Notes: a model not told the origin generated them from the letters alone. A stretch of 64,000 nucleotides of DNA from Paenibacillus polymyxa (GCF_001719045.1 NZ_CP015423.1:4029501-4093500); one strand, 5' to 3'; positions 1-9,834 are shown, counted from the stretch's first letter. A program made the numbers and translations.

Positions 1-2
1 CA

Positions 3-521
3 TTAGGTTTGATGAATTACGAAACAGTGTATGCTCTTTTTGTAGAACGAAAATACGGTTTTGATGCCACTAAAATCTCAATGATCATTACGGTTGGTGC
101 AATTATAGGCATCGTTGTGCAGATTTGGCTGCTCGATTATCTCATCAAGAGACTTGGAGAGATGAGGCTAATACGTCTCTCTTTGATCATGACAGCCATC
201 GCTTTATTGTTAATGTTACTTAAGATCAATTTAGGTTATTTGCTGGCGGTATCGGCACTGTTTTTTGCTTTTAATGCCTTCCTAAGGCCAACCGTAAGTA
301 CAATGATCGCGAACTCAGCTGGTGATCGTCAAGGATATGCCGCCGGATTGAATACAACGTATACTAGCCTAGGCAATATATTGGGGCCTATTTTAGCGGG
401 TTTGTTGTTTGACAAGCACATTCATATTCCTTATATTTTTGGTGCACTTATTCTTGCATCTGCCCTTTTCTTAACCTTACAAAAACCAAAAAATGAGAAA
501 CGGATGGTTGCTAATGACTGA
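3..521 (+). CDS. MFS transporter, C-terminal part (5' end outside window)
   Basis: The reading frame is already open at the window edge, so the start lies upstream. About 172 residues are visible, with five to six hydrophobic segments and the glycine-rich GPILAGLLFD signature typical of the second half of drug-efflux MFS proteins (TetA/Bmr-like). Its last codons overlap the start of the following TetR regulator, an arrangement common for an efflux pump and its own repressor. Substrate cannot be told from this half. Confidence 0.8.
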   Translation, partial: LGLMNYETVYALFVERKYGFDATKISMIITVGAIIGIVVQIWLLDYLIKRLGEMRLIRLSLIMTAIALLLMLLKINLGYLLAVSALFFAFNAFLRPTVSTMIANSAGDRQGYAAGLNTTYTSLGNILGPILAGLLFDKHIHIPYIFGALILASALFLTLQKPKNEKRMVAND

Positions 522-1173
522 GAACTGGCACCAGAATTTGAAAAACAAAAATCGGGAAGAGCTCATTGCTGCTGCGAAGGAACTTTTTATGAAGCAAAGC
601 TTTCTCAAAGTTAATGTTAAGGATGTATGCAACGTGGCTGGTGTAAGCCGGGTCACATTCTATAAGCACTTTCAGTCCATGAACGAACTGATCTTTGAGG
701 TCCAGATGGAAATCCTGGAGAGCATGACCGAATTTGTTAGAAGGGCACCTTCAGCCGAAATGAGCGGTAAGAAGATGCTTACTTCGATGCTTGATGCATG
801 GATTGATTACGCTTGGCAACATCCGGAATACATCAAGTTTATTCTTTTATTCGATCTGCATTACGAAGCTTATGATTCAAATCAAGAACTCAAAGAACAG
901 TACAAAAATTTTGTTAGCAGGGGAAAGGAACGACATTTCCTGATGGATGCTCTGGAAGCTGGATTCCAAGATGGATCATTGAAGTCTGATACGGAACCCT
1001 TAAAGACCGCTCATTTTATCTTCACGTCTATGATGGGTATACTCCAGAAAATGAGTCTGACGTCCAAGGACGATTGGAATAACGAACTTGAGGATATAGA
1101 AATTGCTAACCGATTTGCGGGAATGTTGATTCAGTATTTAAGTCCAGAAAGTGATAAATCCCCAACCTTTTAG
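514..1173 (+). CDS. TetR/AcrR family transcriptional regulator
   Basis: A 219-residue protein with an N-terminal helix-turn-helix of TetR type (about residues 15-60, with VSRVTFYKHF as recognition helix) and a helical ligand-binding C-terminal domain. I chose the ATG at 514; an in-frame ATG at 493 lies deeper inside the transporter gene. It overlaps the MFS gene end by 8 nt, so the two are translationally coupled and it probably controls that pump. The inducer is unknown. Confidence 0.85.
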   Translation: MTENWHQNLKNKNREELIAAAKELFMKQSFLKVNVKDVCNVAGVSRVTFYKHFQSMNELIFEVQMEILESMTEFVRRAPSAEMSGKKMLTSMLDAWIDYAWQHPEYIKFILLFDLHYEAYDSNQELKEQYKNFVSRGKERHFLMDALEAGFQDGSLKSDTEPLKTAHFIFTSMMGILQKMSLTSKDDWNNELEDIEIANRFAGMLIQYLSPESDKSPTF

Positions 1174-1321
1174 GCAGGAGTCCCCTAACGTAATCCAAAG
1201 AATTCCAGATCGTCCGATGGAGTGAAATAGAAGTACATGGCTCAGTCTGTTAAACTGTGAAAATAGAGCGGTTGCAGATACGTTGCTGTGTTAGCCTTAT
1301 CTATTTTGTGGAGGTGCGGGG

Positions 1322-2233
1322 ATGAACGGAAGTCTGTTTGAGCCACTGCTGCGTGACAGGGATTATATTCCCCGTTTTTTTGCTTACTATTACAAGCAAT
1401 GGCATGACTATACCATGTCTTACCACGATCATCATTCTACCGAAATTATGTACATGATTTCCGGCTTTTGCAGGGTAGATGTACAAACGGGAGAGAATAT
1501 GGAAGAAAGCATCACGCTGCGTAAAGGCGAGTTTATTATGCTAGACGCAGGTGTACCGCATCGACTGGTGGTGGAAGGAGAACAACCGTGCCGGATGCTA
1601 AATGTAGAGTTTGGTTTTTCGGAGGGAGTGAGAGTAGGACCGTCTATCCGACAAATGGCAGCAGAGGAGCAGGAGGTCACGACGCTCATGTCACGTCCGT
1701 TCCCGTATTTGGTACTATCGGACCCGGAAGAGGTATATTATGCGCTGAAAAGTCTCGTGCTGGAGCTGGACCAACGAAAAGAACAGCCGGGTGCAATGGC
1801 CGAGATGCTTTTTATGCAATTGCTAGTACGAATTGCACGTCTACGGGAAGAGGCAGAGCGCAGCAACACGCAGCAAACGGATATGTACATCAAACGATGC
1901 ATTGAATTTCTCCATCTAAACTATGACCGAGATATTGTGGTTAAGGACATGGCGGCAGCCGTGAATCTGCACCCAGGTTATTTGCACCGTATTTTCAAAA
2001 AACATACTGGGCTAACGCTCACCGCGTATTTAACGATGCTGCGAATGGACAAGGCCCGTATGCTTCTTCAGCAAACGGACATTCCCATTCAAGAAATTGC
2101 CGATTATGTAGGCGTGGCCAGCAGGCAGTATTTTCATATGTTGTTCAAAAAGCACACAGGCCAAACCCCTGTAGAATACCGCTCAGCTGTGGAGCGCAAT
2201 GTGAGGAACTATGCGGAGGAGGATGGGAGCTGA
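1322..2233 (+). CDS. AraC family transcriptional regulator (cupin + AraC HTH)
   Basis: A 303-residue cytoplasmic regulator. The N-terminal 150 residues contain the cupin-like sensor with the HDHHSTEIMYM and VPHRL signatures of sugar-sensing AraC proteins. The last 100 residues hold two helix-turn-helix motifs, including the FHMLFKKHTGQTPVEYR end signature. A clear GGAGGTG ribosome site precedes the ATG. It stands alone on the plus strand and converges on the sugar porter gene, so its target is not obvious; carbohydrate genes are likely. Confidence 0.88.
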   Translation: MNGSLFEPLLRDRDYIPRFFAYYYKQWHDYTMSYHDHHSTEIMYMISGFCRVDVQTGENMEESITLRKGEFIMLDAGVPHRLVVEGEQPCRMLNVEFGFSEGVRVGPSIRQMAAEEQEVTTLMSRPFPYLVLSDPEEVYYALKSLVLELDQRKEQPGAMAEMLFMQLLVRIARLREEAERSNTQQTDMYIKRCIEFLHLNYDRDIVVKDMAAAVNLHPGYLHRIFKKHTGLTLTAYLTMLRMDKARMLLQQTDIPIQEIADYVGVASRQYFHMLFKKHTGQTPVEYRSAVERNVRNYAEEDGS

Positions 2234-2240
2234 TAATAAA

Positions 2241-2287
2241 AAACCTCTGAACCATTGCCGATTTAAGGTCGGTATGACTCAGAGGGC
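2241..2287 (-). terminator. Rho-independent terminator of the sugar porter gene
   Basis: Read on the minus strand, CCTCTGA and TCAGAGG arms enclose a second stem (ACCGA/TCGGC region) and are followed by six T. It lies between the convergent AraC regulator and sugar porter genes. Confidence 0.7.
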
Positions 2288-2302
2288 GTGGCTAAAGTTG
2301 GG

Positions 2303-3703
2303 TCATTTCCCAAGCCACATATTTTCCATCTGTTCAAGTGATCTCCCCTTGGTTTCGGGAACCTTGCGCCATATAAAGACTACGACGAACAACGAGATGG
2401 CTCCGAATAACCAGAATGTATTGGACGGGCCGGCTGAACTCAGCAGAGGAGGGAATGCCTGCGATACCAGATAATCGCCGGCCCACAATGCCATCGAAGC
2501 GATGGCTACCGCTTTACCGCGAATGCGGTTCGGAAAGATCTCTGAGATCATAACCCATACGATCGGCCCAAGCGATATAGCATAGGAGGCCACGTAGATC
2601 AATATCATGATGAGTACGAGCGGTCCGGTGGTCAAACCCATTTTGAATGCGGCTCCAATAATGACCAAACAGCAGGTCATCAATGAGGTGCCGATGATCA
2701 GCAGGACTTTTCGTCCCGCTTTGTCGATCAGCCATACGGATACGATGGTGAACAACACATTGATCAACCCGATCCAAATGGTTTGGGTCAAAGAAGCGTC
2801 CGTACCGAGTCCCATTCCTTTAAAGATAACCGGCGCGTAATACAAAATGGCATTAATGCCGGTAATATGCTGCATAATGGCGAGCATAACACCGATAAAG
2901 AGAGCGACCCGAATACCGGGAGCGAACAATTGCTTCAATGAGTCGTTCTCATTTTTGAATGATTCCTTGATATCAAGCACTTCCTGCTTAGCGGCTTCTT
3001 CACCGTGAATTTTCAGCAAAATCGGCAGCGCTTCATAAGGCCGATTTTGTTTAATAAGCCATCGCGGGCTTTCGGGTATGAAGAGCATCAAGAGCATAAA
3101 GATCAGTCCCGGAACGGCTCCCACTCCGAACATCCAGCGCCAGGCTGTTGAGACACCCCAGGCTTCATCCCCCAGGCTGACGATCCACGAATTCTGAAAA
3201 TAAACCAGGAAAATCCCTGTTACGATCGCCAACTGATTTAAAGCAACCAAACGGCCTCGGTATTTGGCGGGGGCGATCTCCGCGTTGTACACCGGACAAA
3301 CGGTGGAAGTGATTCCTATGCCAATGCCGCCGATCATGCGAAAGATAACATACCCGGTGAACGTGTCTTGAAGCGCAGAGCAGATCGAGCCGACGACGAA
3401 TAAAAATCCGGCGGCCAGTAATACCTTTTTTCTGCCGATCTTTTCACTCATGTAGCCGGAGAGAGCTGCTCCGGTGACACTCCCGACAATCAGACTTGAA
3501 ACGGCCCAACCAACCTGAAATTCGCTCAGCGAAAAACGCTGCTGTAGGAATTCGACTGCTCCCGAAACAACCGCGATATCAAAACCGAACAGGATGCCTC
3601 CGAGCGCAGCTACGATGGATACCAACGTCACAAAAAGCATATTGGGTTTTTCTGATTGAAGCGCTTTCTGTTGAGCGCTTTCATTATTGATGATTACTGC
3701 CAT
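2303..3703 (-). CDS. MFS sugar porter family transporter (pentose/hexose:H+ symporter-like)
   Basis: 466 residues with 12 predicted membrane helices and the hallmark sugar porter motifs: GRKK after helix 2, PESPRWL in the central loop, and PETKG at the C-terminal end. It resembles XylE/AraE/GlcP-type proton symporters in the cytoplasmic membrane. A strong GGAGGGGAGATG ribosome site sets the start. It lies downstream of, and in the same direction as, a three-gene sugar-sensing system but is separated from it by a terminator, so it is a likely regulated target of that system. The sugar is inferred to be a pentose such as xylose, with low certainty. Confidence 0.88.
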   Translation of the reverse strand: MAVIINNESAQQKALQSEKPNMLFVTLVSIVAALGGILFGFDIAVVSGAVEFLQQRFSLSEFQVGWAVSSLIVGSVTGAALSGYMSEKIGRKKVLLAAGFLFVVGSICSALQDTFTGYVIFRMIGGIGIGITSTVCPVYNAEIAPAKYRGRLVALNQLAIVTGIFLVYFQNSWIVSLGDEAWGVSTAWRWMFGVGAVPGLIFMLLMLFIPESPRWLIKQNRPYEALPILLKIHGEEAAKQEVLDIKESFKNENDSLKQLFAPGIRVALFIGVMLAIMQHITGINAILYYAPVIFKGMGLGTDASLTQTIWIGLINVLFTIVSVWLIDKAGRKVLLIIGTSLMTCCLVIIGAAFKMGLTTGPLVLIMILIYVASYAISLGPIVWVMISEIFPNRIRGKAVAIASMALWAGDYLVSQAFPPLLSSAGPSNTFWLFGAISLFVVVFIWRKVPETKGRSLEQMENMWLGK

Positions 3704-3896
3704 ATGATCATCTCCCCTCCAGATCTCTGGAACCTCATTCCGTTCTTCGATGAGAAGTATAACATGCGCTTATAAAAGAAAGGCCGGTTATCGTCTTCAA
3801 TAAACGGACCTTTTCATGCACGATTTTGGCTTCGGTTCCCGAATCGGAGATAGAGGGGCTGAACCTAGCATTACCTTGTCATTCGAGCTTAAAAAA

Positions 3897-3922
3897 ATCC
3901 ATGCCGATAGTCGGCATGGATG
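3897..3922 (-). terminator. Rho-independent terminator after the yesN-like gene
   Basis: CCATGCCGA and TCGGCATGG form a perfect 9-bp stem with a TAG loop. On the minus strand it is followed by ATTTTTTT. It ends the sensor operon before the sugar porter. Confidence 0.85.
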
Positions 3923-3929
3923 AATCTCA

Positions 3930-5267
3930 CTATTTTTGGCCTTTAAACTCAGTGGGAGGAACGCCCGTTATCTTTTTAAAGACACGGCTAAAATAGTTCG
4001 GGTCCTTATAACCCACTTCAAAGCTGATTTCCTTAAGAGTAAGGTTGCCAGCCTTAATCAGAGAGATGGCTTTATCAATCCGCAGTCGGGTTACAAAGTC
4101 GATGAATGTTTCTCCGTATTCCTGTTTAAAAATTTTGCTGAAGTAGTGAGGATTCAAATGGATAAAATCAGCCACTTCTTCCAGCGAAAGATCATCGTTG
4201 AACCGTTCCTCAATATACATTTTCGCCCTACCCAGCATAGTCAGTGTTTGAACCTCCCGCTGTTCGCGTATCCGTTGCAGTGCTGACATGACGTACGTCT
4301 GCTGAAGCATTCCATTCTCCGCTTTGACGGCAAGCAAAGAAGCGTTTCCAGCCTCTGATGACTTCAGTTCGTCAAAGTGGCAGTAACCTCCATCCCGTTT
4401 GCGTAGGGTGGAGGCAAAAACGGCTTCGAAATAGGACTTGCGAAGTCCTTCCTCGCCGTTATGCAGCGATCCGATTCCAATGGCTGTCTTTATACCAAGT
4501 TGCTGCTGGGCAAGCTCGGAAAGCTGCTGAACAAGGTGATTAACCAACTGCCGCCAGTCGTTTTCGCCGGTGGCAGGCGGCTTGCGTAAAAAAGTGGCTA
4601 CATGATGGTCAATCAAAGAGCTTACAATGGCATTCGGGCCATGCGTTTTTACATAGCTTCGGAAATGATCGTAAATTTTCTTTTTATCTTGCTCGTCCGT
4701 ATATCCGTCAAAGGCGGCAATGATGGCGCTTCCCTGATCAAGAGGAAAGTCCAGCCATTCTGATAGCTGGGAAGCGCTCGAATCCACGGTCTGGTCGACC
4801 ATAAGCATTAAAGCCAGCTCATTTTCTGCGAGCGGCATTAACTGTGAGATTTTATGCCTAAGCTCCAATTCTTCCGTACGTGCCCGCTTCTCGCACTCAA
4901 TTTCTTCAATCAGTCGTTTCAATGTGCCGATGATCAGTTCTCGCTTCGCCGGCTTCAGAATATATTCTTTTACGCCCAAAGAGAGCGCCTTCTGGGCATA
5001 GGCAAAATAATCGTAGGCAGTGACGAGCACGAATCGGGTATCGGAAAGCCGCTCCTTTAATTCACGAAGCGCTTCAAGCCCGTCAATTCCGGGCATATTG
5101 ATATCCAGAATGGCAATATGGGGACGGTGCTCTTCCGCGCATTCAATCGCCATGCGGCCGTTGCCAGCATGAATAAACCGGAATATCCCTGGCATCGCCC
5201 GTTCCACTGTCAATTCCAGTCCTTCCCTCTCCAAAGCCTCGTCATCCGCGATCAACAACCGATACAT
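3930..5267 (-). CDS. Response regulator, YesN type (receiver + AraC HTH)
   Basis: About 445 residues. The N-terminal receiver has the acidic DDEALE start, the phospho-acceptor aspartate in ILDINMPG (near residue 54) and the conserved lysine in YILKPAKR. A long linker follows, and the C-terminal 100 residues form a double AraC helix-turn-helix (YFSRVFKKITG). I prefer the ATG at 5267; a GTG at 5279 sits too close to the AAGGAG. Either start overlaps the kinase gene upstream. It is expected to be phosphorylated by that kinase and to activate sugar uptake or use genes. Confidence 0.88.
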   Translation of the reverse strand: MYRLLIADDEALEREGLELTVERAMPGIFRFIHAGNGRMAIECAEEHRPHIAILDINMPGIDGLEALRELKERLSDTRFVLVTAYDYFAYAQKALSLGVKEYILKPAKRELIIGTLKRLIEEIECEKRARTEELELRHKISQLMPLAENELALMLMVDQTVDSSASQLSEWLDFPLDQGSAIIAAFDGYTDEQDKKKIYDHFRSYVKTHGPNAIVSSLIDHHVATFLRKPPATGENDWRQLVNHLVQQLSELAQQQLGIKTAIGIGSLHNGEEGLRKSYFEAVFASTLRKRDGGYCHFDELKSSEAGNASLLAVKAENGMLQQTYVMSALQRIREQREVQTLTMLGRAKMYIEERFNDDLSLEEVADFIHLNPHYFSKIFKQEYGETFIDFVTRLRIDKAISLIKAGNLTLKEISFEVGYKDPNYFSRVFKKITGVPPTEFKGQK

Positions 5268-6690
5268 CAGTCCGCTCACTCTCCTTCTTGACTGGAATTC
5301 GTATGGTTATGGTAGTACCTCGTCCGATATTGCTATTGATTTCAACCATTCCTTCTTCCTTTCCGTAGAACAACTGCAGCCGCCTAAACACATTTTGCAT
5401 TCCAAGTCCTGTTGAACTGCCGCTTTCGGCTTCGCCTTTAAGACGGAGTACGGACAGTCGGGTTTCCTCCGTCATGCCCTTTCCGTTATCCGAAATTTCA
5501 ATTTGTACATCTTCGTTCGCTCTCGACAGCGTTAATACGATAATGGCTCCGCTTTCCATATCTTCCACACCATGAAGAAAAGCGTTTTCAATAAATGGCT
5601 GGATCGTCAGGGCCGGAATTTGCTGCTGAAGTACGGAAGCGTCAAAGTGAAGATCAAAGCGAATTCTGTCCCTGAAGCGCGCCTGCTGGATGGTTACGTA
5701 TTCGCGGATATGATCCAGTTCCTCCTGGAGAGTTACGGGTTTGTCCAGCTTCTGCAGGCTGTACCGTAGCAGATTGGACAGCGAAACGATCAGGTCGCTG
5801 GTTTTCTCCGCTCCTTCCAGGATCGCCAGCTTGGAGAGCACATTTAAGGTATTGAATAAAAAGTGCGGGTTAATTTGATTTTGCAGAGCCAGAAGCTCCA
5901 GTTCCTTCACAAGCCGCCGCATTTCCAGACTCTGTTTATCCTTCTCGATGAGGATATTTAAATCGGTGGACATTTGCGAAATGGCGTCCGACAGTACGCC
6001 TAGCTCGTCATCCCGTCGCGGTTGGGGCCTAATATTCAGATCACCTGTGGCGATTCGCTTCGCCAGTCCGACAAGTCTGCCGACAGGGCCAGTAATGCTG
6101 CGCGAGACCCAGATGGCAAGCAAAACCCCCATCAGCGCGTTCATGCCGAATAACGCCACTCCCCATCCGTTCATTCGCTCATTCTTGTTCCGGATGTTCT
6201 CAATGATTGGCCGGTAATAAGCCAGTTCAGCATCGATCAGTTGCTGACCCTCCTCATGAATATAGCTGACGGTTTTCTCCGCTTCAATATAATGTTCAAA
6301 AGCCGATTGAGGATCTTGTGCCTTTGTATCCAGAACTGCGGCTTGTTTCTGTTCAAGAAATGTGGCCAACAGATTCATGTAATCCTCTTCGGCGAAAGAA
6401 GGGTCGGTCGAGTCGGAGACTTCCTGAATTCTGGCCTTCAACTGCATTAATTGGTATTCTGTCGGACCCTGCACAGCCTTATCGCCTCTTGGATTAAGCA
6501 GATAGGCATATAGGAGCTTTAAGTTGCTCTCCGCCGATTCGGAGGTTTGCTCAATGAGGAGAATTCGGCCAAGCATTTCATCGTAGCTCTGTTGTACGAC
6601 TTTTCCGCTTTGGAATACAAAATAAGCGATGATATTGGCGAACACAACTAGAAGAGGGATAAACAGAAGCAGTTTCGTTCTGATCGTCAT
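5242..6690 (-). CDS. Sensor histidine kinase, YesM/LytS type
   Basis: 482 residues: an N-terminal membrane helix, an extracytoplasmic helical region (about 30-170), a second membrane helix, a HAMP segment, the His_kinase motif NQINPHFLFNTLN carrying the phosphorylated histidine, and an HATPase_c domain with the DNGKGM box. It overlaps the sugar-binding protein gene by 4 nt (ATGA) and the regulator gene downstream, so the three are one translationally coupled operon. The binding protein probably passes a sugar signal to it. Confidence 0.9.
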   Translation of the reverse strand: MTIRTKLLLFIPLLVVFANIIAYFVFQSGKVVQQSYDEMLGRILLIEQTSESAESNLKLLYAYLLNPRGDKAVQGPTEYQLMQLKARIQEVSDSTDPSFAEEDYMNLLATFLEQKQAAVLDTKAQDPQSAFEHYIEAEKTVSYIHEEGQQLIDAELAYYRPIIENIRNKNERMNGWGVALFGMNALMGVLLAIWVSRSITGPVGRLVGLAKRIATGDLNIRPQPRRDDELGVLSDAISQMSTDLNILIEKDKQSLEMRRLVKELELLALQNQINPHFLFNTLNVLSKLAILEGAEKTSDLIVSLSNLLRYSLQKLDKPVTLQEELDHIREYVTIQQARFRDRIRFDLHFDASVLQQQIPALTIQPFIENAFLHGVEDMESGAIIVLTLSRANEDVQIEISDNGKGMTEETRLSVLRLKGEAESGSSTGLGMQNVFRRLQLFYGKEEGMVEINSNIGRGTTITIRIPVKKESERTDVSVVDRG

Positions 6691-7685
6691 CGTCTGTCAT
6701 CTCCGGTCATGTTGTCGGGAGTGTCCGCATGCATCTCATATACCCTGGTGTATGTTAATTCCTGGGGGGTGTTCCCCTTTAGATAATCATTCAGCAATTT
6801 TATGGCCTTAGCCCCCATTTCCTCTGGCTGTTGAACAATGGTCAGTTCGATTTTGCAATCTCTGATGGCTTCCAACGTCTCGGCCATATCGTCAAAAGCG
6901 AAAATCTGCAAACTCCGCGCGCCGCGCCGCTCCGAGGCTTCCAGAATGCCAAGGCCGTCCAGCGCACTGAATCCGACCATGTAGCGGATCTGCGGATACC
7001 GGGTGAGCATGTTCTGAGCTTGCTGTGCTGCCTGAAGCCGTGAAATATTTGAGGAGCGAATCTCCACAATGTGGAGCTTGGGATAGCGACCGATCACGGA
7101 ACGAAATCCAGCAAGCCTGAGTCGCTGATTCTCGACACGCTCGCTACTGATCATAACTCCGATGTCGCCACGCTCTCCAGAGGCTTTCGCTAATAGCGCG
7201 CCCATCCGTTTTCCTGCTCCTTCGTTATCCGTTCCCACGTAAGCTAGTCTACGGGAGTCTGGTTCATCCGTATCGATCGTGATGACGGGGATGCCAAGTC
7301 CGGCTGCTTTGTCGATTAATCGGCGATACTCTGGATCATTTATCCCTTGAACCAGAATTGCATCCGCCTTACTAGCGATCGCTTTATCCAGCAGTTTGAC
7401 CTGCTCGGACGGATTAATGCGGTCCGGCCCGATATAATCGAGCCGCATACCGTACTGTTCCGCTTCCTTTCGGGCTCCTTGTTCGATTGACCGCCAGTAA
7501 TAATTATCCAACTCCTGTGATATCAGTACGACTTTTGTATCGGAAACCCCGTCTTTTGGAGAAACCGTCTTCAATAACTCTGCAAATTGGTGAATTTGAA
7601 AAGAAGACAAAGTGAACTGAAAGAGCAGCCAGGCAAATAGCAGGAAGACGGGGATAAGGATAAATGTCCATTTACGGTTTGACAT
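6687..7685 (-). CDS. Membrane-anchored sugar-binding protein (sensor component)
   Basis: 332 residues: one N-terminal membrane helix (WTFILIPVFLLFAWLLF) without lipobox, then a type I periplasmic binding fold of the RbsB/XylF kind with LVQGINDPEYR, TIDTDEPDS and YVGTDNEGAGK segments. AAAGGAG six to seven bases before the ATG at 7685 sets that start; the longer in-frame TTG at 7703 overlaps the ribosome site. Being tied to a YesM-type kinase and YesN-type regulator, it fits three-component sugar sensing such as XylFII-LytS-YesN of clostridia. The ligand is not shown by sequence. Confidence 0.87.
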   Translation of the reverse strand: MSNRKWTFILIPVFLLFAWLLFQFTLSSFQIHQFAELLKTVSPKDGVSDTKVVLISQELDNYYWRSIEQGARKEAEQYGMRLDYIGPDRINPSEQVKLLDKAIASKADAILVQGINDPEYRRLIDKAAGLGIPVITIDTDEPDSRRLAYVGTDNEGAGKRMGALLAKASGERGDIGVMISSERVENQRLRLAGFRSVIGRYPKLHIVEIRSSNISRLQAAQQAQNMLTRYPQIRYMVGFSALDGLGILEASERRGARSLQIFAFDDMAETLEAIRDCKIELTIVQQPEEMGAKAIKLLNDYLKGNTPQELTYTRVYEMHADTPDNMTGDDRR

Positions 7686-7903
7686 GTATTGCTCCTTTGT
7701 CAATATTTAGAGACTTAACTCATTATACAGCAACAAAAGAAGCGTAGGCAGCTATCGTCAACGGCAAGCAGCATTTATTGAAGCGAAAGTTAGGATTTTT
7801 GACACCTAAATACGAAACTGGTCATGATTTTGATAACGCTTTCTACGGGCCTATTGCTACAATGACGGTATATACCCATTCTAATTACCGGAGGTTGAAT
7901 GCC

Positions 7904-9403
7904 GTGTCATTTAAAGTAGCGTTTATTGGAGCAGGAAGCATCGGTTTTACCCGTGGAATTTTGCGAGATCTGTTAACGGTGCCGGAATTTAACGATATTG
8001 AAGTGGCTTTTACGGACATCAGTCAGCACAATTTGGATATGGTCACTGAGCTGTGCCAACGGGATATTCAGGAGAACGGTTTATCGATACAAATACAGTC
8101 CTCTACGGACCGAAAGATAGCTTTAAAGGATGCCAAATACGTCATTTGTACGATCCGGGTTGGCGGTCTTGAAGCCTTTGCGACCGATGTGGATATTCCG
8201 CTGAAATATGGCGTGGATCAATGCGTGGGCGATACCCTGTGTGCAGGAGGCATCATGTATGGTCAGCGCGGCATCGCTGAAATGCTGGAGATTTGCAAGG
8301 ATATCCGCGAGCTAAGTGCACCGGATGTATTGCTGCTGAACTACTCGAACCCCATGGCGATGATGACGTGGGCCTGCAATAAATACAGCGGTGTGCGTAC
8401 AATCGGTCTATGTCACGGCGTCCAGCATGGGCATCACCAAATTGCCGAGGTGTATGGTCTCGAGAAGCAGGATGTGGACATTGTGTGTGCCGGAATCAAT
8501 CACCAGACGTGGTACATTCAGGCGTCACATGAAGGTAAGGATCTGACAGCCGGACTGCTGGAGGCTTTTGAAAAACATCCCGAATATAGCCGCACTGAAA
8601 AGGTACGCATCGACATGCTTCGTCGTTTTGGCTATTACAGCACAGAGTCGAATGGTCATCTCAGTGAATATGTACCTTGGTACCGGAAGCGTCCGAATGA
8701 AATTATGGACTGGATTGATCTAGGCAGCTGGATCAACGGAGAAACAGGCGGTTATCTGCGTGTATGTACAGAAGGACGTAATTGGTTTGAAACAGATTTC
8801 CCTAACTGGATGAAAGAAGACCCATTGGAGTACAAGGCGGAAAATCGCGGTGAAGAGCATGGTTCATACATTATCGAAGGTCTGGAAACCGGACGTGTAT
8901 ACCGGGGGCATTTTAATGTCGTTAATAACGGTGTGATTTCCAATTTGCCAGACGACGCGATTATTGAAGCGCCTGGATACGTGGATCGGAATGGTATCTC
9001 CATGCCACATGTAGGAGACCTTCCGCTCGGTCTTGCTGCCGTCTGCAATGTAAGTATTTCCGTCCAGCGTTTGGCTGTCGAAGCGGCTGTACACGGAGAT
9101 GATAAGCTGCTGCGGCAAGCGTTTATGATGGATCCGCTAGTGGGCGCGGTGTGTAATCCGAAAGAAATTTGGCAGATGGTCGATGAGATGCTGGTGGCGC
9201 AGGAAGCATGGCTGCCGCAATATGGAGCAGCGATTGCCGAGGCGCGTCAACGTCTGGCTGCAGGCGATCTGATTCCAACCCGACCCTATGAGGGAGCAGC
9301 ACGACTTAAGGTGAAGACGGTTGAAGAAATGCAACTGGATCGGGATGCCGCCAATAAAAATGCAGGGCAATCCGACAAAGGCAAGGATCGCGAAAAAGTG
9401 TAG
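7904..9403 (+). CDS. Glycoside hydrolase family 4 (NAD- and Mn-dependent alpha-glycosidase)
   Basis: 499 residues. The N-terminus has the Rossmann NAD-binding motif FIGAGSIGFT; NYSNPMAM and CHGVQHG carry the asparagine and the cysteine-histidine pair that bind metal in GH4 enzymes. GH4 cleaves alpha-glycosides by an oxidation-elimination route; members include alpha-galactosidases, alpha-glucosidases and alpha-galacturonidases. GGAGG nine bases before GTG 7904 supports this start; the frame extends 42 codons further upstream without a good ribosome site. It is divergent from the sugar-sensing operon. Substrate uncertain: the CHG variant is closer to reported uronidase motifs than to CHS of MelA. 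Confidence 0.85.
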   Translation: MSFKVAFIGAGSIGFTRGILRDLLTVPEFNDIEVAFTDISQHNLDMVTELCQRDIQENGLSIQIQSSTDRKIALKDAKYVICTIRVGGLEAFATDVDIPLKYGVDQCVGDTLCAGGIMYGQRGIAEMLEICKDIRELSAPDVLLLNYSNPMAMMTWACNKYSGVRTIGLCHGVQHGHHQIAEVYGLEKQDVDIVCAGINHQTWYIQASHEGKDLTAGLLEAFEKHPEYSRTEKVRIDMLRRFGYYSTESNGHLSEYVPWYRKRPNEIMDWIDLGSWINGETGGYLRVCTEGRNWFETDFPNWMKEDPLEYKAENRGEEHGSYIIEGLETGRVYRGHFNVVNNGVISNLPDDAIIEAPGYVDRNGISMPHVGDLPLGLAAVCNVSISVQRLAVEAAVHGDDKLLRQAFMMDPLVGAVCNPKEIWQMVDEMLVAQEAWLPQYGAAIAEARQRLAAGDLIPTRPYEGAARLKVKTVEEMQLDRDAANKNAGQSDKGKDREKV

Positions 9404-9436
9404 AACAATAAGAGCAGAGATTGACTTCACTACAAT

Positions 9437-9483
9437 AAAAGGGTGTTTTCATGGTCATGAGGGCCTGAAAACACCCTTTTACT
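9437..9483 (+). terminator. Rho-independent terminator of the GH4 gene
   Basis: AAAAGGGTGTTTTCA pairs perfectly with TGAAAACACCCTTTT across a 14-nt loop, with the T-rich end on the plus strand. Confidence 0.88.
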
Positions 9484-9820
9484 GTCGATAGATCTGACGA
9501 TTTGGCATAGTTGGCGTGCTGAAGTTTATCATTGTCGATTTAGGCTGACGGAAATTAAAGAATACGGTCTTACTTTTTATGAATTTGCTCTTTTGCCGTC
9601 GATCCTAAATCTCCCGAAAGCTTGTTATAGCAGGGATGTTCAACAAATGAAGAAACCGACTTCAGAAAAAGAGGGGCCGCGATGAACCACTAGGGTGGCA
9701 ATTCATATGCCTAATTAATAATGTAGTCCTTAATTTATTCAATTTACAGCAGATTTCCAGCTCACTATAATCTAACATAGGAGGTGACAAAAAGGGGAAA
9801 ATGTGAGCGCATGAACAAAT
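9484..9820. other. Intergenic region before the cellulase gene
   Basis: No gene is supported here. One plus-strand frame stays open from about 9488 to 9685 but has no start codon, no ribosome site and no family I recognise. The last part is A/T-rich leader sequence leading to the cre box and cellulase start. Confidence 0.5.
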
Positions 9821-9834
9821 AGAAAGCGCTTACC
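9821..9834 (+). promoter_or_regulatory. Candidate cre (CcpA) box upstream of the cellulase
   Basis: AGAAAGCGCTTACC matches the catabolite-response consensus TGWAANCGNTNWCA at 12 of 14 positions, and lies 115-130 nt before the cellulase start. This suggests repression by preferred sugars. Confidence 0.6.

Noticed and set aside
9488..9685. Open plus-strand frame in the gap before the cellulase
   Set aside because: No start codon or ribosome site and no family recognised; probably chance or very old debris.
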